DNA of 22,868 nt from Gammaproteobacteria bacterium. GTDB taxonomy: Bacteria; Pseudomonadota; Gammaproteobacteria; Pseudomonadales; Halomonadaceae. The stretch covers positions 1 through 22,868 of the forward strand of contig JAMCZP010000112.1 of the NCBI GenBank assembly GCA_023485185.1, written 5' to 3'. Under the pieces are notes generated by a model. It made no database searches and was not told the origin of the DNA. It saw nothing but the letters and a program-made list of their open reading frames with translations. Shown here piece after piece: positions 13,019 to 21,570 of the stretch. Position numbers and translations under genes: made by a program. Position 1 is the stretch's first letter, and each line of letters begins with the position of its first letter.

Positions 13019-15484
13019 TCAATGTAATGTTCGTTGATCACCTGGCAACGTATCGATATGTAGCGGCGCAAAATGGCGCGGTTTATTGCCGGGAAAGTCG
13101 AGGCTCACCCAGGGTCCAGCCAGAATCGGCGCGCCACAGATCCACGCCACCAGGGCCTGCCGGAAGCCCGCTAAAAAACTCTCCCGTTCAGGAGTTTCGC
13201 CCATAAAAAACGAGAACCCGGCATACATTCCCATGGCGTACTCTTGCCATCCGGAGTAGTGATCTGCCGCCAGTTGGTAGGCGCTATCCAGCACTTGTGC
13301 AAAAGCAGCACTGTCCAGCCAGCCTAGCTGCCGCGCGGCAATGGCCAAATCGACCAGCTGAGCAATATCCCAGGCCGCCATATCGACCTCATTACAGCCA
13401 TCTTCATTGTCACGTACACGGCATAGCCGCAGTAAATGATGGCGCTCGTCTTCGGCACAGTCACCGGATTCAAGGATAGCGATCTCGGCATCCAACCGCT
13501 CAGGGTTGAGGGTATAGGGCGCATAGTTGATCTGATACTCCTGCCGATCCCCCGACTCGAGCATGTAGGTTAAAAACTCCTGCATATCCTCAGCGCTGTT
13601 TAAGTGGTAATGGCTATCCACCCACTCACGAATCTCAGCGCACTCACGGGCGCTTTCGGGCTGAGGCTCGCTCCACACCGCACTGTTCAGCGGGCCTACC
13701 AATGACATGGAAGTGAAGTGGCTTAAGGTAGGTCGGCTGCCAGGTTCACACCAAGCATCGTGCCGCCAATCCAGCCAGTGAAACAGGCTGCCGGGGTCTT
13801 CCATGTGCCAGATAATCTCATTCACCAATGAGGCGTGCTCAGGCTCGGGCAAGCAGCTTTCCCAGGCAAACCACGCATCTAATAAGCGTTTGGCATTGGG
13901 GTAAAAACGACACAGGCAACTGCGTAGGGCGCTGGCATACGCCATAAGTGGCTCACGCTCTAACAAGCCGCTGTCTAATGACATATGCAGGTAGAAGGCG
14001 AATTTTTCCGCCATGTGAATCGTCGCCGCGTGGCGACTGACACCTTTGACGGCGTTGCGCTGCTTTAACTCTTCAGAGGTTGGCTGCCCAAACCAACTTT
14101 GCGACGGCGGCAATACGCCGTGCACGGCGTCAGCAGCTAATTGATTAAGATGGTGCGCTTGGGCAGGCAGCCAGTAGCGCGCTAATGCCTCAGCGCCCTC
14201 GTCAGCATGCAGACCTAATGACTCCTGTAGATACATTGCGGCATCAGCACGCTGCTCTTCCGGTAGCGCCGCTGAAGGGTCGATCTGCCGCAGCATGACA
14301 TCGGGCTCACGCACGCTGGCCAACGCTAGCAGCCAGTGATGGGAAGTATTGCGCCATTGGCGAATGCGCGTTTGAGACGCCTTGCGGGTTGGCTCATCTA
14401 ATAGCGCTCCCGGTGGTCGTTTCCAGGGGCTGTAAGCGCTATGCAAGAGTAACTGATGGCGCTCGCTAGGCGTTTTGCCACGCCGATCCATACCGTCAAA
14501 CAAGCTTTGCCCCCGGCCATAGCTTTTCAGAACAGCGTACCAGTCGTGATAGCGGCGACTAATTAAATCGGCGGCGTGCCCTGCCAAGTCATCGGCCTCC
14601 TCCTGACTGAGCCAACCACAGCACGCGCCAGCCCAGGCGAGTTCCACTAAACGCAACCAGTCCCAGGCTGCCCACTCCAAAGGCTCACCCTGGGTAACAA
14701 ATTTATTCAGCACTGGCGCATAGGGCGACTCTTCTACCACGCTGCGCTGCCACTCCATACGCTGAGCGTTGTCCATGCTTAATAGCTCGCGGGCCTCAAT
14801 GTCCCAACGCTGGCGTTCCCCTTGAGCGCCTAGCCAAAGCATTGCCCCAAGTAACGCGTCGCGATTATGAACATCCCACACGTGAGCCAACCATTCAGAG
14901 GCATCAGGCCAATCCGCTTGGCTGGCGGGATAGATGATAATCGGCCGAAACAGTGCGCACAGCCGCCAGCTTTGCGCCTGGGGCTGCTGGGGCCACAGCG
15001 GAGCGGGCGCTGGAAGCTTAGCCAGTGTATTTTCTAATGTCTCCCAGGTAACTCCCTCGCCCTCGGCTTCTAAATTGGCCAGCGCTTGGCAGGCATCGAT
15101 AAAGCGATCATCAGCGCCCACTTCCCAGCCGCGTGCACCTAAGGCGCGACGTAAATCTGCCAACCAAGCGCGCAAATCACTATAATCACTGGTAATGCGC
15201 CGCGTTAAGTGGTGCGCCCATGCTCGCGCTTGGTCAGCCTCTAGCCAGCCAGCGGCACCGGCAAGCGCTGCCCACTCCAGCGCGCCCAGCAAACGGTCGG
15301 CATGCCCTGCGGGCGCCCCCAGCCCATGGAACAGCTGTTCGGCTAATACGCCGCGGCTGTTAATGCCTAATTGCAGCAGGCGCTGTTCAGCGGCCCCTGC
15401 ATCGACCGCTAGCGGATGAGGGGTAAACGCCCAATCACACAGCACGAGCTGTTGAGCCCACCAAGCATTTAACGCGTCGATCAA
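13019..15484 (-). CDS. Large DUF1266-like repeat protein of unknown function
   Basis: An 821-aa protein, probably cytoplasmic (no signal peptide or membrane segment seen), very rich in Trp, Ala and Leu. It contains three diverged copies of a roughly 60-residue motif that looks like DUF1266 (the E. coli YbeR/YbeU type): about 67-130 (ALEWAALAGAAGWLEADQA), 269-330 (AAWDWLRLVELAWAGACCGW) and 699-762 (AAWDIAQLVDLAIAARQLGW). Copies B and C match closely, including the pattern AWD, LV-LA, GWL, Y..W. The start is TTG 15484, with GAGG about 7 bases upstream. Single-domain DUF1266 proteins are usually 200-400 aa, so this is an expanded form. The function is unknown. It stands alone, with about 100 bases to the MepS-like gene. 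Confidence 0.8.
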   Translation of the reverse strand: MIDALNAWWAQQLVLCDWAFTPHPLAVDAGAAEQRLLQLGINSRGVLAEQLFHGLGAPAGHADRLLGALEWAALAGAAGWLEADQARAWAHHLTRRITSDYSDLRAWLADLRRALGARGWEVGADDRFIDACQALANLEAEGEGVTWETLENTLAKLPAPAPLWPQQPQAQSWRLCALFRPIIIYPASQADWPDASEWLAHVWDVHNRDALLGAMLWLGAQGERQRWDIEARELLSMDNAQRMEWQRSVVEESPYAPVLNKFVTQGEPLEWAAWDWLRLVELAWAGACCGWLSQEEADDLAGHAADLISRRYHDWYAVLKSYGRGQSLFDGMDRRGKTPSERHQLLLHSAYSPWKRPPGALLDEPTRKASQTRIRQWRNTSHHWLLALASVREPDVMLRQIDPSAALPEEQRADAAMYLQESLGLHADEGAEALARYWLPAQAHHLNQLAADAVHGVLPPSQSWFGQPTSEELKQRNAVKGVSRHAATIHMAEKFAFYLHMSLDSGLLEREPLMAYASALRSCLCRFYPNAKRLLDAWFAWESCLPEPEHASLVNEIIWHMEDPGSLFHWLDWRHDAWCEPGSRPTLSHFTSMSLVGPLNSAVWSEPQPESARECAEIREWVDSHYHLNSAEDMQEFLTYMLESGDRQEYQINYAPYTLNPERLDAEIAILESGDCAEDERHHLLRLCRVRDNEDGCNEVDMAAWDIAQLVDLAIAARQLGWLDSAAFAQVLDSAYQLAADHYSGWQEYAMGMYAGFSFFMGETPERESFLAGFRQALVAWICGAPILAGPWVSLDFPGNKPRHFAPLHIDTLPGDQRTLH

Positions 15485-15613
15485 GAGGCACCTCGAAAAA
15501 ACAACTGTGTCACCAACAATAGGTCACCGACAGTGAGCCGGGATAAAGCCGCCTAGTGTAACGGAAAGTGGCGTGAACACCGATAGCCACCGTTATGCGG
15601 GAGGTAAAACGAC

Positions 15614-15638
15614 ACCGCCCGGCACAAAGCCGGGCGGT
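15614..15638 (-). terminator. Terminator of the GlsB/YeaQ-like gene
   Basis: A perfect 10-bp stem ACCGCCCGGC / GCCGGGCGGT (15614-15623 and 15629-15638) with a 5-base loop. Read on the minus strand it is followed by GTCGTTTTAC, a modest T-rich tail, 25 bases after the stop codon of the gene at 15663-15905. Confidence 0.75.
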
Positions 15639-15662
15639 TGTTGATAGCTAGTGAATCACTCG

Positions 15663-15905
15663 CTACGCACTTCTGACCTTACTAATCACCCACAACAGCA
15701 CGACAGCCCCCACGGTCGCGGTGACCAGCGAACCAATAAAACCACCGGCTTGTAAGCCTAAAAGAGTGAATAGAAAACCACCGATAAGCGCACCAATGAT
15801 ACCAACACCAATATTACCCAAGATGCCGAAACCGCCGCCGCGCATGATGTTGCCAGCAATCCAGCCCGCCAGACCACCAATGATTAACCATGCTAAAAAG
15901 CCCAT
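15663..15905 (-). CDS. GlsB/YeaQ/YmgE family stress-response membrane protein
   Basis: An 80-aa, almost entirely hydrophobic protein with three membrane segments, matching the GlsB/YeaQ/YmgE ('transglycosylase-associated') family by its start MGFLAWLIIGGLAGWIAG, the NIMRGGGFGILGNIGVGIIGA segment and the glycine-rich spacing. Members are usually induced by stress or stationary phase; the biochemical role is unknown. The ATG at 15905 has AAGGAG about 6 bases upstream. The region 16-110 bases upstream of its start is a 12-bp-period tandem repeat array, which would lie in its promoter or 5' leader. Confidence 0.9.
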   Translation of the reverse strand: MGFLAWLIIGGLAGWIAGNIMRGGGFGILGNIGVGIIGALIGGFLFTLLGLQAGGFIGSLVTATVGAVVLLWVISKVRSA

Positions 15906-15920
15906 ATAGTCTCCTTACTA

Positions 15921-16016
15921 TTTTAAGTACCATTTTAAGTGCTGTTGCAAGTACTGTTTTAAGCACTCTTTTAAGTACTGGTTCAACAACTAATTCAAGT
16001 ACGGGTTTTAACGACG
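15921..16016. repeat. 12-bp-period degenerate tandem repeat array
   Basis: The consensus TTTTAAGTACTG recurs with an exact 12-base period: copies begin at 15921, 15933, 15945, 15957 and 15969 (10 to 12 of 12 matches), then degenerate copies at 15981 and 15993, and a further partial TTTTAA copy at about 16006. It sits between the divergent glsB-like gene and yeaD, immediately upstream of the glsB-like start. No open frame or known element explains it. Confidence 0.88.
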
Positions 16017-16125
16017 TACGTTAGGACGTGTTTTACCGCTAGTCATGCTTGTTCTACCATAGCACACAGCGCTACTGTTCGGCGCCTACTGGTGTAGATG
16101 TTAGGTAACTCTTAAAGGAAAATTC

Positions 16126-16995
16126 ATGATCCCCGATTCGCTCAAACAATTGCTTAAAAGCACACAAGGGCAGCAAGCGGCCAGTTGGGAAGGTCGCAAC
16201 GTTGTGCTTTTTAATATGCCTTGGGGGGAGTTGGTGATCAGCCTGCAGGGCGCTCAGGTGCTCCACTTCTGCCCAGCAGAGGACACCGACTGGCTATGGT
16301 TGACGCCCACCCCTCAAGCACTGCCAGGGGCTATCCGCGGGGGCATTCCGCTGTGCTGGCCGTGGTTCGCCGACGAACGCTACGCCGATGAAAGCCCAGC
16401 GCGTGATGGCCCGTTCCACGGCCTCGCCCGCCATGCTGCGTGGCGTTTAGATGCCGTTGATGAGCATGCTGAAGGCATTGAAGTTCACCTTTCCCCAGAG
16501 CAACGGCTGCATACCCAGCTCACCGCGCGTTTGGTGGTTCAGGCCAACGCTCAGCGGCTCAACGTTGAGTTGATTAGCGAAAACATTGGCGAAACGCCGG
16601 TTAAAACCAGCGACGCACTGCACACTTACCTCGCCGTTGCGGATATTCATCAGTGCCGTTTAGAAGGCCTTGCCGGTGCACGTTACCTCGACAAATTGCG
16701 CGGCTTCGCTGAAAGCGAGCAGCAAGGTACGCTTGCGATACACGGTGTGGTCGATCGCATTTATCACACCAATCAAGCCGTATTACTTAATGATGGTAAG
16801 CGCAGCCTACGCATTGGCAAACAGTCCAGCGACTCCACGGTCGTTTGGCACCCCGATAGCGACCTCCCCAGCGACACACCCGCCGAGGCTGCGCGCTATT
16901 TTATCTGCGTTGAAGCCGCCAATACACGTTTAGACCCTGTCTGGCTGGTGCCCGGTGCCCAACACTTACTGGGTACGACACTTAGCCGCGGTTAA
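16126..16995 (+). CDS. yeaD: D-hexose-6-phosphate mutarotase YeaD
   Basis: A 289-aa aldose-1-epimerase-like enzyme, predicted to interconvert alpha and beta anomers of glucose-6-phosphate and related sugar phosphates in the cytoplasm. Family landmarks are IRGGIPLCWPWF (about 67-78), the HGLARHAAW segment with its catalytic-region His, ALHTYLAVADI, VVWHPDSD and CVEAANTR. The ATG at 16126 is preceded by AAAGGA at good distance. It is divergent from the glsB-like gene and is followed by a 63-aa membrane protein after 69 bases. A perfect palindrome GCGGTTAACCGC spans the stop codon but has no loop or T-run, so it is probably not a terminator. Confidence 0.9.
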   Translation: MIPDSLKQLLKSTQGQQAASWEGRNVVLFNMPWGELVISLQGAQVLHFCPAEDTDWLWLTPTPQALPGAIRGGIPLCWPWFADERYADESPARDGPFHGLARHAAWRLDAVDEHAEGIEVHLSPEQRLHTQLTARLVVQANAQRLNVELISENIGETPVKTSDALHTYLAVADIHQCRLEGLAGARYLDKLRGFAESEQQGTLAIHGVVDRIYHTNQAVLLNDGKRSLRIGKQSSDSTVVWHPDSDLPSDTPAEAARYFICVEAANTRLDPVWLVPGAQHLLGTTLSRG

Positions 16996-17064
16996 CCGCT
17001 GGTTCATCAATGTGTTGTTACCATTGTTGTTATCATAGGAGGGGAAAACCGTTAAGGAGCGTAT

Positions 17065-17256
17065 ATGAGTCCACAGGACTGGCTGGAAGCAGCGACGTTA
17101 GCATTTAATCTCATCGGCATGGTGGTATGTATTGCTGGTCTTACTCTGGCAAAAAAGATGACCCGACGCTGGCCAGGCTATGTTATTGCGGTGATCGGTT
17201 TTCAAATCGCTACAATGCCGATGTTTTATCAACTGGTGTTAATGTTACGCCAGTGA
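17065..17256 (+). CDS. Small hypothetical two-segment membrane protein
   Basis: A 63-aa protein that I do not recognise. Two hydrophobic segments are visible (about 9-27, AATLAFNLIGMVVCIAGLT, and 38-58, GYVIAVIGFQIATMPMFYQ) separated by a basic loop KKMTRRW, so both termini probably face the periplasm. ATG 17065 follows AAGGAG with good spacing. It lies 51 bases before ycjX on the same strand and could be co-transcribed with ycjX-ycjF. The role is unknown. Confidence 0.7.
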   Translation: MSPQDWLEAATLAFNLIGMVVCIAGLTLAKKMTRRWPGYVIAVIGFQIATMPMFYQLVLMLRQ

Positions 17257-17307
17257 ACGTCAAACAGGTGAAGGTTAAGCCCCCTACCCTCTATTAATGG
17301 ATAAAGC

Positions 17308-18696
17308 ATGCTCCAGCCGTTAAATCGCGAACTGAGCAACTTGTTAGAGCGTGGTCGAGACCGTCAACTACGCCTAGCGGTGACCGGCCTTTCACAAGCG
17401 GGCAAAACCGCTTTTTTGACCTCGCTGGTCAATCAACTGCGCCATGCAGGCGTTGAGGCTCGTCTCGATTTACTGCCAGCAGCCCGTGAAGGCCGTCTGC
17501 TTGGCGCTCAGCGGCTTAACCAGCCTGATCTGGGCGTGCCGCGTTTTCCCTATGACCCAGGCATGGCCGCGTTGCGGGATATACCACCGCGCTGGCCAGA
17601 ACCGACCCGCGGCATTAGCGAATTACGTTTACAGCTACGCTACCGCCCGGCCCGTAGCGGCTGGTTTACCCCTGAAATAGCCCATCTCACGCTTGATCTG
17701 TTCGATTACCCTGGTGAGTGGCTGCTGGATTTACCGCTACTGCAACACGACTTTTACAGCTGGAGCCAAGCCCAGGCACTTCACCAAGGTGAACAGCGCC
17801 GCGGCCTGTTCACTGAATGGCTGGCGGCGGTGGAACCCCTTGACCCCGCTGGCGAAGCAGATGAAGCGCAGCTTGCGGCACTTGCTGAAGAGTATGCCCA
17901 AGGCCTACGCCGCGCCAAACAGGCTGGTTTTTCCGACTTACAGCCGGGGCGCTTTTTGTTGCCCGGCGAGCTGGAAGGCGCGCCAGTGCTACAGTTCTTT
18001 CCGCTGCCGCAGCTAACTGTATCCAAAGAGACGCTGGAAGCACTGCCCGCCAATAGCCTCTATGCCACCCTGGCGGCGCGCTTTCGCTACTATCAGCAGC
18101 AGGTGGTGAAGCCTTTTTACCGTGATCATTTCCGCCGATTTGACCGCCAAATCGTACTAGTGGATGTGCTTGGCGCGCTCAATGCCGGCCCCGAACGCTT
18201 TGAAGACCTTTCCCGGGCGCTGCGCCAGTTAATGCACAGCTTTGACTACGGCAAACGTAGCCTGTTAACACGCCTGTTCGCCCCTAAAATTGACCGCTTG
18301 GCGATTGCCGCTACCAAAGCAGACCACGTGACACCTGACCAGCACGGCAACGTGGTACAGCTATTAGAGGCCTTACTGGCAGAACCGCTCAAAGACCTGC
18401 GTTTTGCAAACGTACCTGTCAAAGCTCTTTCGCTGACGGCTATTCGTGCCACAGAAGCCCGTGAAGTCACCCACGAGGGTAAGCGTTCACCTGCACTGCG
18501 CGGCACTACGCTGGATGGTGAGGAGGTATTAGTTTATCCCGGCGATGTGCCCGCCCGCTTACCGACCGCCGATTTTTGGCAGCAGCAGGGCTTTGACTTC
18601 CCAAGTTTTCGACCTATGCCCACCAGCTCAGAAGCGCTAGATCATATCCGCATGGACGCCGCCATCGACTGGCTGATTGGAGATAAGCTCACATGA
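17308..18696 (+). CDS. ycjX: YcjX family P-loop protein
   Basis: A 462-aa protein of the YcjX/DUF463 family, GTPase-like nucleotide-binding proteins linked to the phage-shock (Psp) response in enterobacteria. Walker A is GLSQAGKT (27-34); LTLDLFDYPGEWLLDLPLL is the family-conserved switch-like segment; IAATKADHV resembles the TKxD base-recognition motif. The length fits the family (about 465 aa). Its stop overlaps the ycjF start by 3 bases (ATGA), so the pair is co-translated as in E. coli. No pspA/pspF homologue is visible in the window, so control by PspF is not supported here. The precise function is unknown. Confidence 0.92.
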   Translation: MLQPLNRELSNLLERGRDRQLRLAVTGLSQAGKTAFLTSLVNQLRHAGVEARLDLLPAAREGRLLGAQRLNQPDLGVPRFPYDPGMAALRDIPPRWPEPTRGISELRLQLRYRPARSGWFTPEIAHLTLDLFDYPGEWLLDLPLLQHDFYSWSQAQALHQGEQRRGLFTEWLAAVEPLDPAGEADEAQLAALAEEYAQGLRRAKQAGFSDLQPGRFLLPGELEGAPVLQFFPLPQLTVSKETLEALPANSLYATLAARFRYYQQQVVKPFYRDHFRRFDRQIVLVDVLGALNAGPERFEDLSRALRQLMHSFDYGKRSLLTRLFAPKIDRLAIAATKADHVTPDQHGNVVQLLEALLAEPLKDLRFANVPVKALSLTAIRATEAREVTHEGKRSPALRGTTLDGEEVLVYPGDVPARLPTADFWQQQGFDFPSFRPMPTSSEALDHIRMDAAIDWLIGDKLT

Positions 18697-19742
18697 CCAC
18701 CCCACAGCCACGCCGCCACTTTAAGCTGGACGATAAGCCGGAAGAGGTTGCTGAAATCGAGGCCTCCCTGCGCCAGCGCGAAGCGTTTGCCGGTACCAGC
18801 GAGCATCATCCGCTTGCCCCGCTTCCTGAAGAGAAAGCGCTACCTGCGGCGACCTTAGGCACACCGCGCAAACGCCGCTGGGGGCTGCTATTTGCACTGA
18901 CCGGTGGCGCGGCCCTAGGCACTGCCGAGCTGGTCACCGGCATACCTGATGCAATAGCGCAATCCCAGTGGCTAGCCATTGCCTGGCAACTGTTCGGGAT
19001 CAGCCTGATTAGTTTAGGGGGGCTATCGCTACTTAAAGAGCTGGGGCGTTTACGCCGTCTGAAGCGCCACGATAAATTGCGCGCCGACTTGGTGGAGCTA
19101 CCACAACGCTCGCCCCAGCAAGCCCGCGCCATGGCCGAGCAGCTTAGGCGTCAGCTTAAACTCGCCGATGATGACCCTCACTGGCTGGCCTTTCAGCGCG
19201 CCAATCAGCCCCACCATAGCGGCGAAGAGATTCAAACCCTACTGCGCTATCACCTGCTGGCGCCCCGTGACCGTGAAGCCCAGCGCCTAATTACCCGCAT
19301 GTCCGGCGAAACCGCGATCATGGTGGCAATCAGCCCGCTTACCCTGGTCGACATGGCGCTCGTCGCCTGGCGCAGCTTGGCGATGGTGGATCGACTCTGC
19401 CGCCTTTATGGATTAGAGCTAGGCTACGCCAGCCGCCTGCGGCTATTTCGCAATGTGCTGCACAATATGGCATTTGCCGGTGCCAGCGAACTGGCTACCG
19501 ACGCCAGTATGGATATGCTCTCCCTCGACTTGGCAGCGCGGCTTTCCGCCCGCGCAGGGCAAGGCCTGGCCACTGGGCTACTGAGCGCACGCTTAGGCCT
19601 GCGCGCCCAGCGCCTGTGCCGCCCAGTGCCTTTCACCACCGAAGAACAGCCTAAGCTTGCCGACCTTCGCCAGGATCTGTGGCGGCAGCTCAAACGCTTA
19701 GACAAAGAAGCGGTTCCGCAGGAACAACAAAAACGACCCTAA
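18693..19742 (+). CDS. ycjF: YcjF family inner-membrane protein (TIGR01620/DUF697)
   Basis: A 349-aa partner of YcjX. A soluble N-terminus of about 60 residues is followed by two membrane segments (about 66-87, WGLLFALTGGAALGTAELV, and 92-114, AIAWQLFGISLISLGGLSLL). A long C-terminal DUF697 domain contains the hydrophobic stretch TAIMVAISPLTLVDMALVAW and the conserved VLHNMAFAGASELATD. The ATG overlaps the ycjX stop. The tight pairing with ycjX across proteobacteria suggests the two work together at the inner membrane under envelope stress (inference from context). Confidence 0.9.
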   Translation: MTTPQPRRHFKLDDKPEEVAEIEASLRQREAFAGTSEHHPLAPLPEEKALPAATLGTPRKRRWGLLFALTGGAALGTAELVTGIPDAIAQSQWLAIAWQLFGISLISLGGLSLLKELGRLRRLKRHDKLRADLVELPQRSPQQARAMAEQLRRQLKLADDDPHWLAFQRANQPHHSGEEIQTLLRYHLLAPRDREAQRLITRMSGETAIMVAISPLTLVDMALVAWRSLAMVDRLCRLYGLELGYASRLRLFRNVLHNMAFAGASELATDASMDMLSLDLAARLSARAGQGLATGLLSARLGLRAQRLCRPVPFTTEEQPKLADLRQDLWRQLKRLDKEAVPQEQQKRP

Positions 19743-19856
19743 AATGCCAGAACAAGACCATCGTTCACTCTGCGTTGAAAACAATTTGGGTTTTAACGCT
19801 GAATAACGCCATGATGGACGACTGGCATAGCTTCTCCACTATTGGAATAATATTTT

Positions 19857-21497
19857 ATGAATCCTCCCAGCGATCCCGATTCGCCAACGATGGCTGACGA
19901 CATGCAGACCGACTATGTTGTTGGTCAGGATAATATCCAGGGACATCTTGGCCCTTTTGGTTTTGACATCCATAACCGGGTTTTCGTTGTATCCGCAGTG
20001 GCCTCAATCATCTTCATCGTTTTAACACTGCTATTTCCAGAGCAAGCGGGAAGCACTTTCCAGTCTATTGTCGCCTTCTCCACGGGAACACTGGACTGGT
20101 ATTTCATGATCGTAGTGGATTTCTTTATCCTCTTCTGCCTAGCGTTGGTCGTTCTACCCTACGGGTCGGTCAGACTGGGTGGGGCAGATGCCCGCCCAGA
20201 TCACAGCTACCTTTCCTGGTTTGCCATGCTATTTACTGCGGGTATTGGTATCGGCCTGCTGTTCTTTGGTGTACTCGAACCGGTTTATCACGCCAATGTC
20301 TCGTTGCCCCTGGGCGTCGAGTCTCCGTTCGGTGCTGATGGTGAGTTAAACCCAGCGGCTATTGCTGACGCCAGTGCCTTAGGGCTCGCCGGTACCTATC
20401 TCCATTGGGGCATTCATGGCTGGGCAGTGTATGTGGTGATGGCGCTTGCGCTGGGTCTATTTACCTATAACAAGGGCCTGCCGTTCTCTATTCGCTCAGC
20501 CTTCTTTCCGATTCTCGGTGAGCGTGTCTGGGGCTGGTGGGGGCATGTGATTGATATTCTGGCCGTGTTTGCCACCCTGTTTGGTCTGGCGACCTCTCTG
20601 GGGCTGGGCGCACAGCAGGCCAATGCCGGGATGAATTTCGTCTTCGGCCTGGACGTTAGCACCATGACTCAAGTCATCGTCATCATTCTGGTGACGGCGG
20701 TGGCTCTGGTCTCGGTTTGGCGCGGGCTTGAGGGCGGCTTAAAGAAGCTCTCCGAAATCAATATGATCCTGGCTGTGCTGTTTTTCTTCTTTGTGCTGTT
20801 CGCTGGCCCTACCCTATTGGCCTTGAGCGGTTTCTGGTCAGGGCTTTCGACCTATGTGATGGACTTCCTGCCGCTCTCGGCGCCCTTCGGCCGTGAAGAT
20901 GACGCCTACCGCCAGGACTGGACTATTTTCTACTGGGCGTGGTGGATCAGTTGGGCACCGTTTGTAGGCATGTTCATTGCTCGGGTGTCGCGAGGCCGTA
21001 CGGTACGTGAATTTGTACTCTGCGTATTGCTGGTTCCCAGCCTGTTTATTTTCATCTGGATGGGTGTTTTCGGCTCAACGGCGCTAGAACAACTCTATGC
21101 CAACCCTGCGAGCAGCCTAGTTAAAGAGTATGTGATCGACAATTACAGACCTGAACTTTCGCTGTTTGGCATGCTTAATGAACTGCCGTTGACGGGATTG
21201 ATGTCGACGCTGGGTATTGCGCTGGCACTTATTTTCTTTGTTACCTCTTCGGATTCAGGCTCCCTGGTCATCGATACCATCACCGCCGGTGGCAAGATTG
21301 ATGCGCCACGGCCTCAGCGGATGTTCTGGGCGATTGTCGAAGGTCTTATCGCTATTGTGCTACTGATTGGTGGGGGCTTAACTGCACTTCAAGCGGGTGT
21401 GACCGCCACTGCGATTCCGTTCTCCATTGTCATGCTGCTGATGTGCTACTCGATCATCAAGGCGCTCAATGGCGAGCTGCGCCTTATTCGCTCCTGA
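19857..21497 (+). CDS. BCCT family betaine/choline/carnitine transporter
   Basis: A 546-aa secondary transporter with about 12 membrane segments. The BCCT signature is clear: GIGIGLLFFGVLEPVYH, and in the substrate-site helix the Trp-rich WAWWISWAPFVGMFIARVSRG, followed by TVREF. TSSDSGSLVID near the C-terminal half is also family-typical. Members import compatible solutes such as glycine betaine or choline, often under salt stress, which fits a halophilic host; the exact substrate is not readable. The start at ATG 19857 is the first in frame, with only a weak GGA upstream; an alternative ATG at 19890 lacks a ribosome binding site. It ends at a bidirectional terminator. Confidence 0.92.
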   Translation: MNPPSDPDSPTMADDMQTDYVVGQDNIQGHLGPFGFDIHNRVFVVSAVASIIFIVLTLLFPEQAGSTFQSIVAFSTGTLDWYFMIVVDFFILFCLALVVLPYGSVRLGGADARPDHSYLSWFAMLFTAGIGIGLLFFGVLEPVYHANVSLPLGVESPFGADGELNPAAIADASALGLAGTYLHWGIHGWAVYVVMALALGLFTYNKGLPFSIRSAFFPILGERVWGWWGHVIDILAVFATLFGLATSLGLGAQQANAGMNFVFGLDVSTMTQVIVIILVTAVALVSVWRGLEGGLKKLSEINMILAVLFFFFVLFAGPTLLALSGFWSGLSTYVMDFLPLSAPFGREDDAYRQDWTIFYWAWWISWAPFVGMFIARVSRGRTVREFVLCVLLVPSLFIFIWMGVFGSTALEQLYANPASSLVKEYVIDNYRPELSLFGMLNELPLTGLMSTLGIALALIFFVTSSDSGSLVIDTITAGGKIDAPRPQRMFWAIVEGLIAIVLLIGGGLTALQAGVTATAIPFSIVMLLMCYSIIKALNGELRLIRS

Positions 21498-21520
21498 TAA
21501 GTGAAACGGTCAAAAAAAGC

Positions 21521-21554
21521 AAAACAGCCCTGCTGGTTACAGCAGGGCTGTTTT
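21521..21554. terminator. Bidirectional terminator between BCCT and HAD genes
   Basis: A perfect 14-bp stem AAAACAGCCCTGCT / AGCAGGGCTGTTTT (21521-21534 and 21541-21554) with a 6-base loop. The A-run and T-run on the two sides make it usable from both strands, between the + strand BCCT gene and the convergent HAD gene. Confidence 0.93.
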
Positions 21555-21570
21555 ATGTTTCGATGCAGAA

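Noticed and set aside
15559..15595. Imperfect hairpin (TAACGG..TGGC / GCCACCGTTA) upstream of the DUF1266-like gene
   Set aside because: A four-base bulge and lack of a known riboswitch or attenuator pattern leave no supported function; noted only.
16988..16999. Palindrome GCGGTTAACCGC at the end of yeaD as terminator
   Set aside because: It has no loop-forming spacer and no T-run, and partly encodes the last codons and stop of yeaD.
19773..19800. Hairpin between ycjF and the BCCT gene as terminator
   Set aside because: The stem is AT-rich with a bulged G and there is no T-tract after it.
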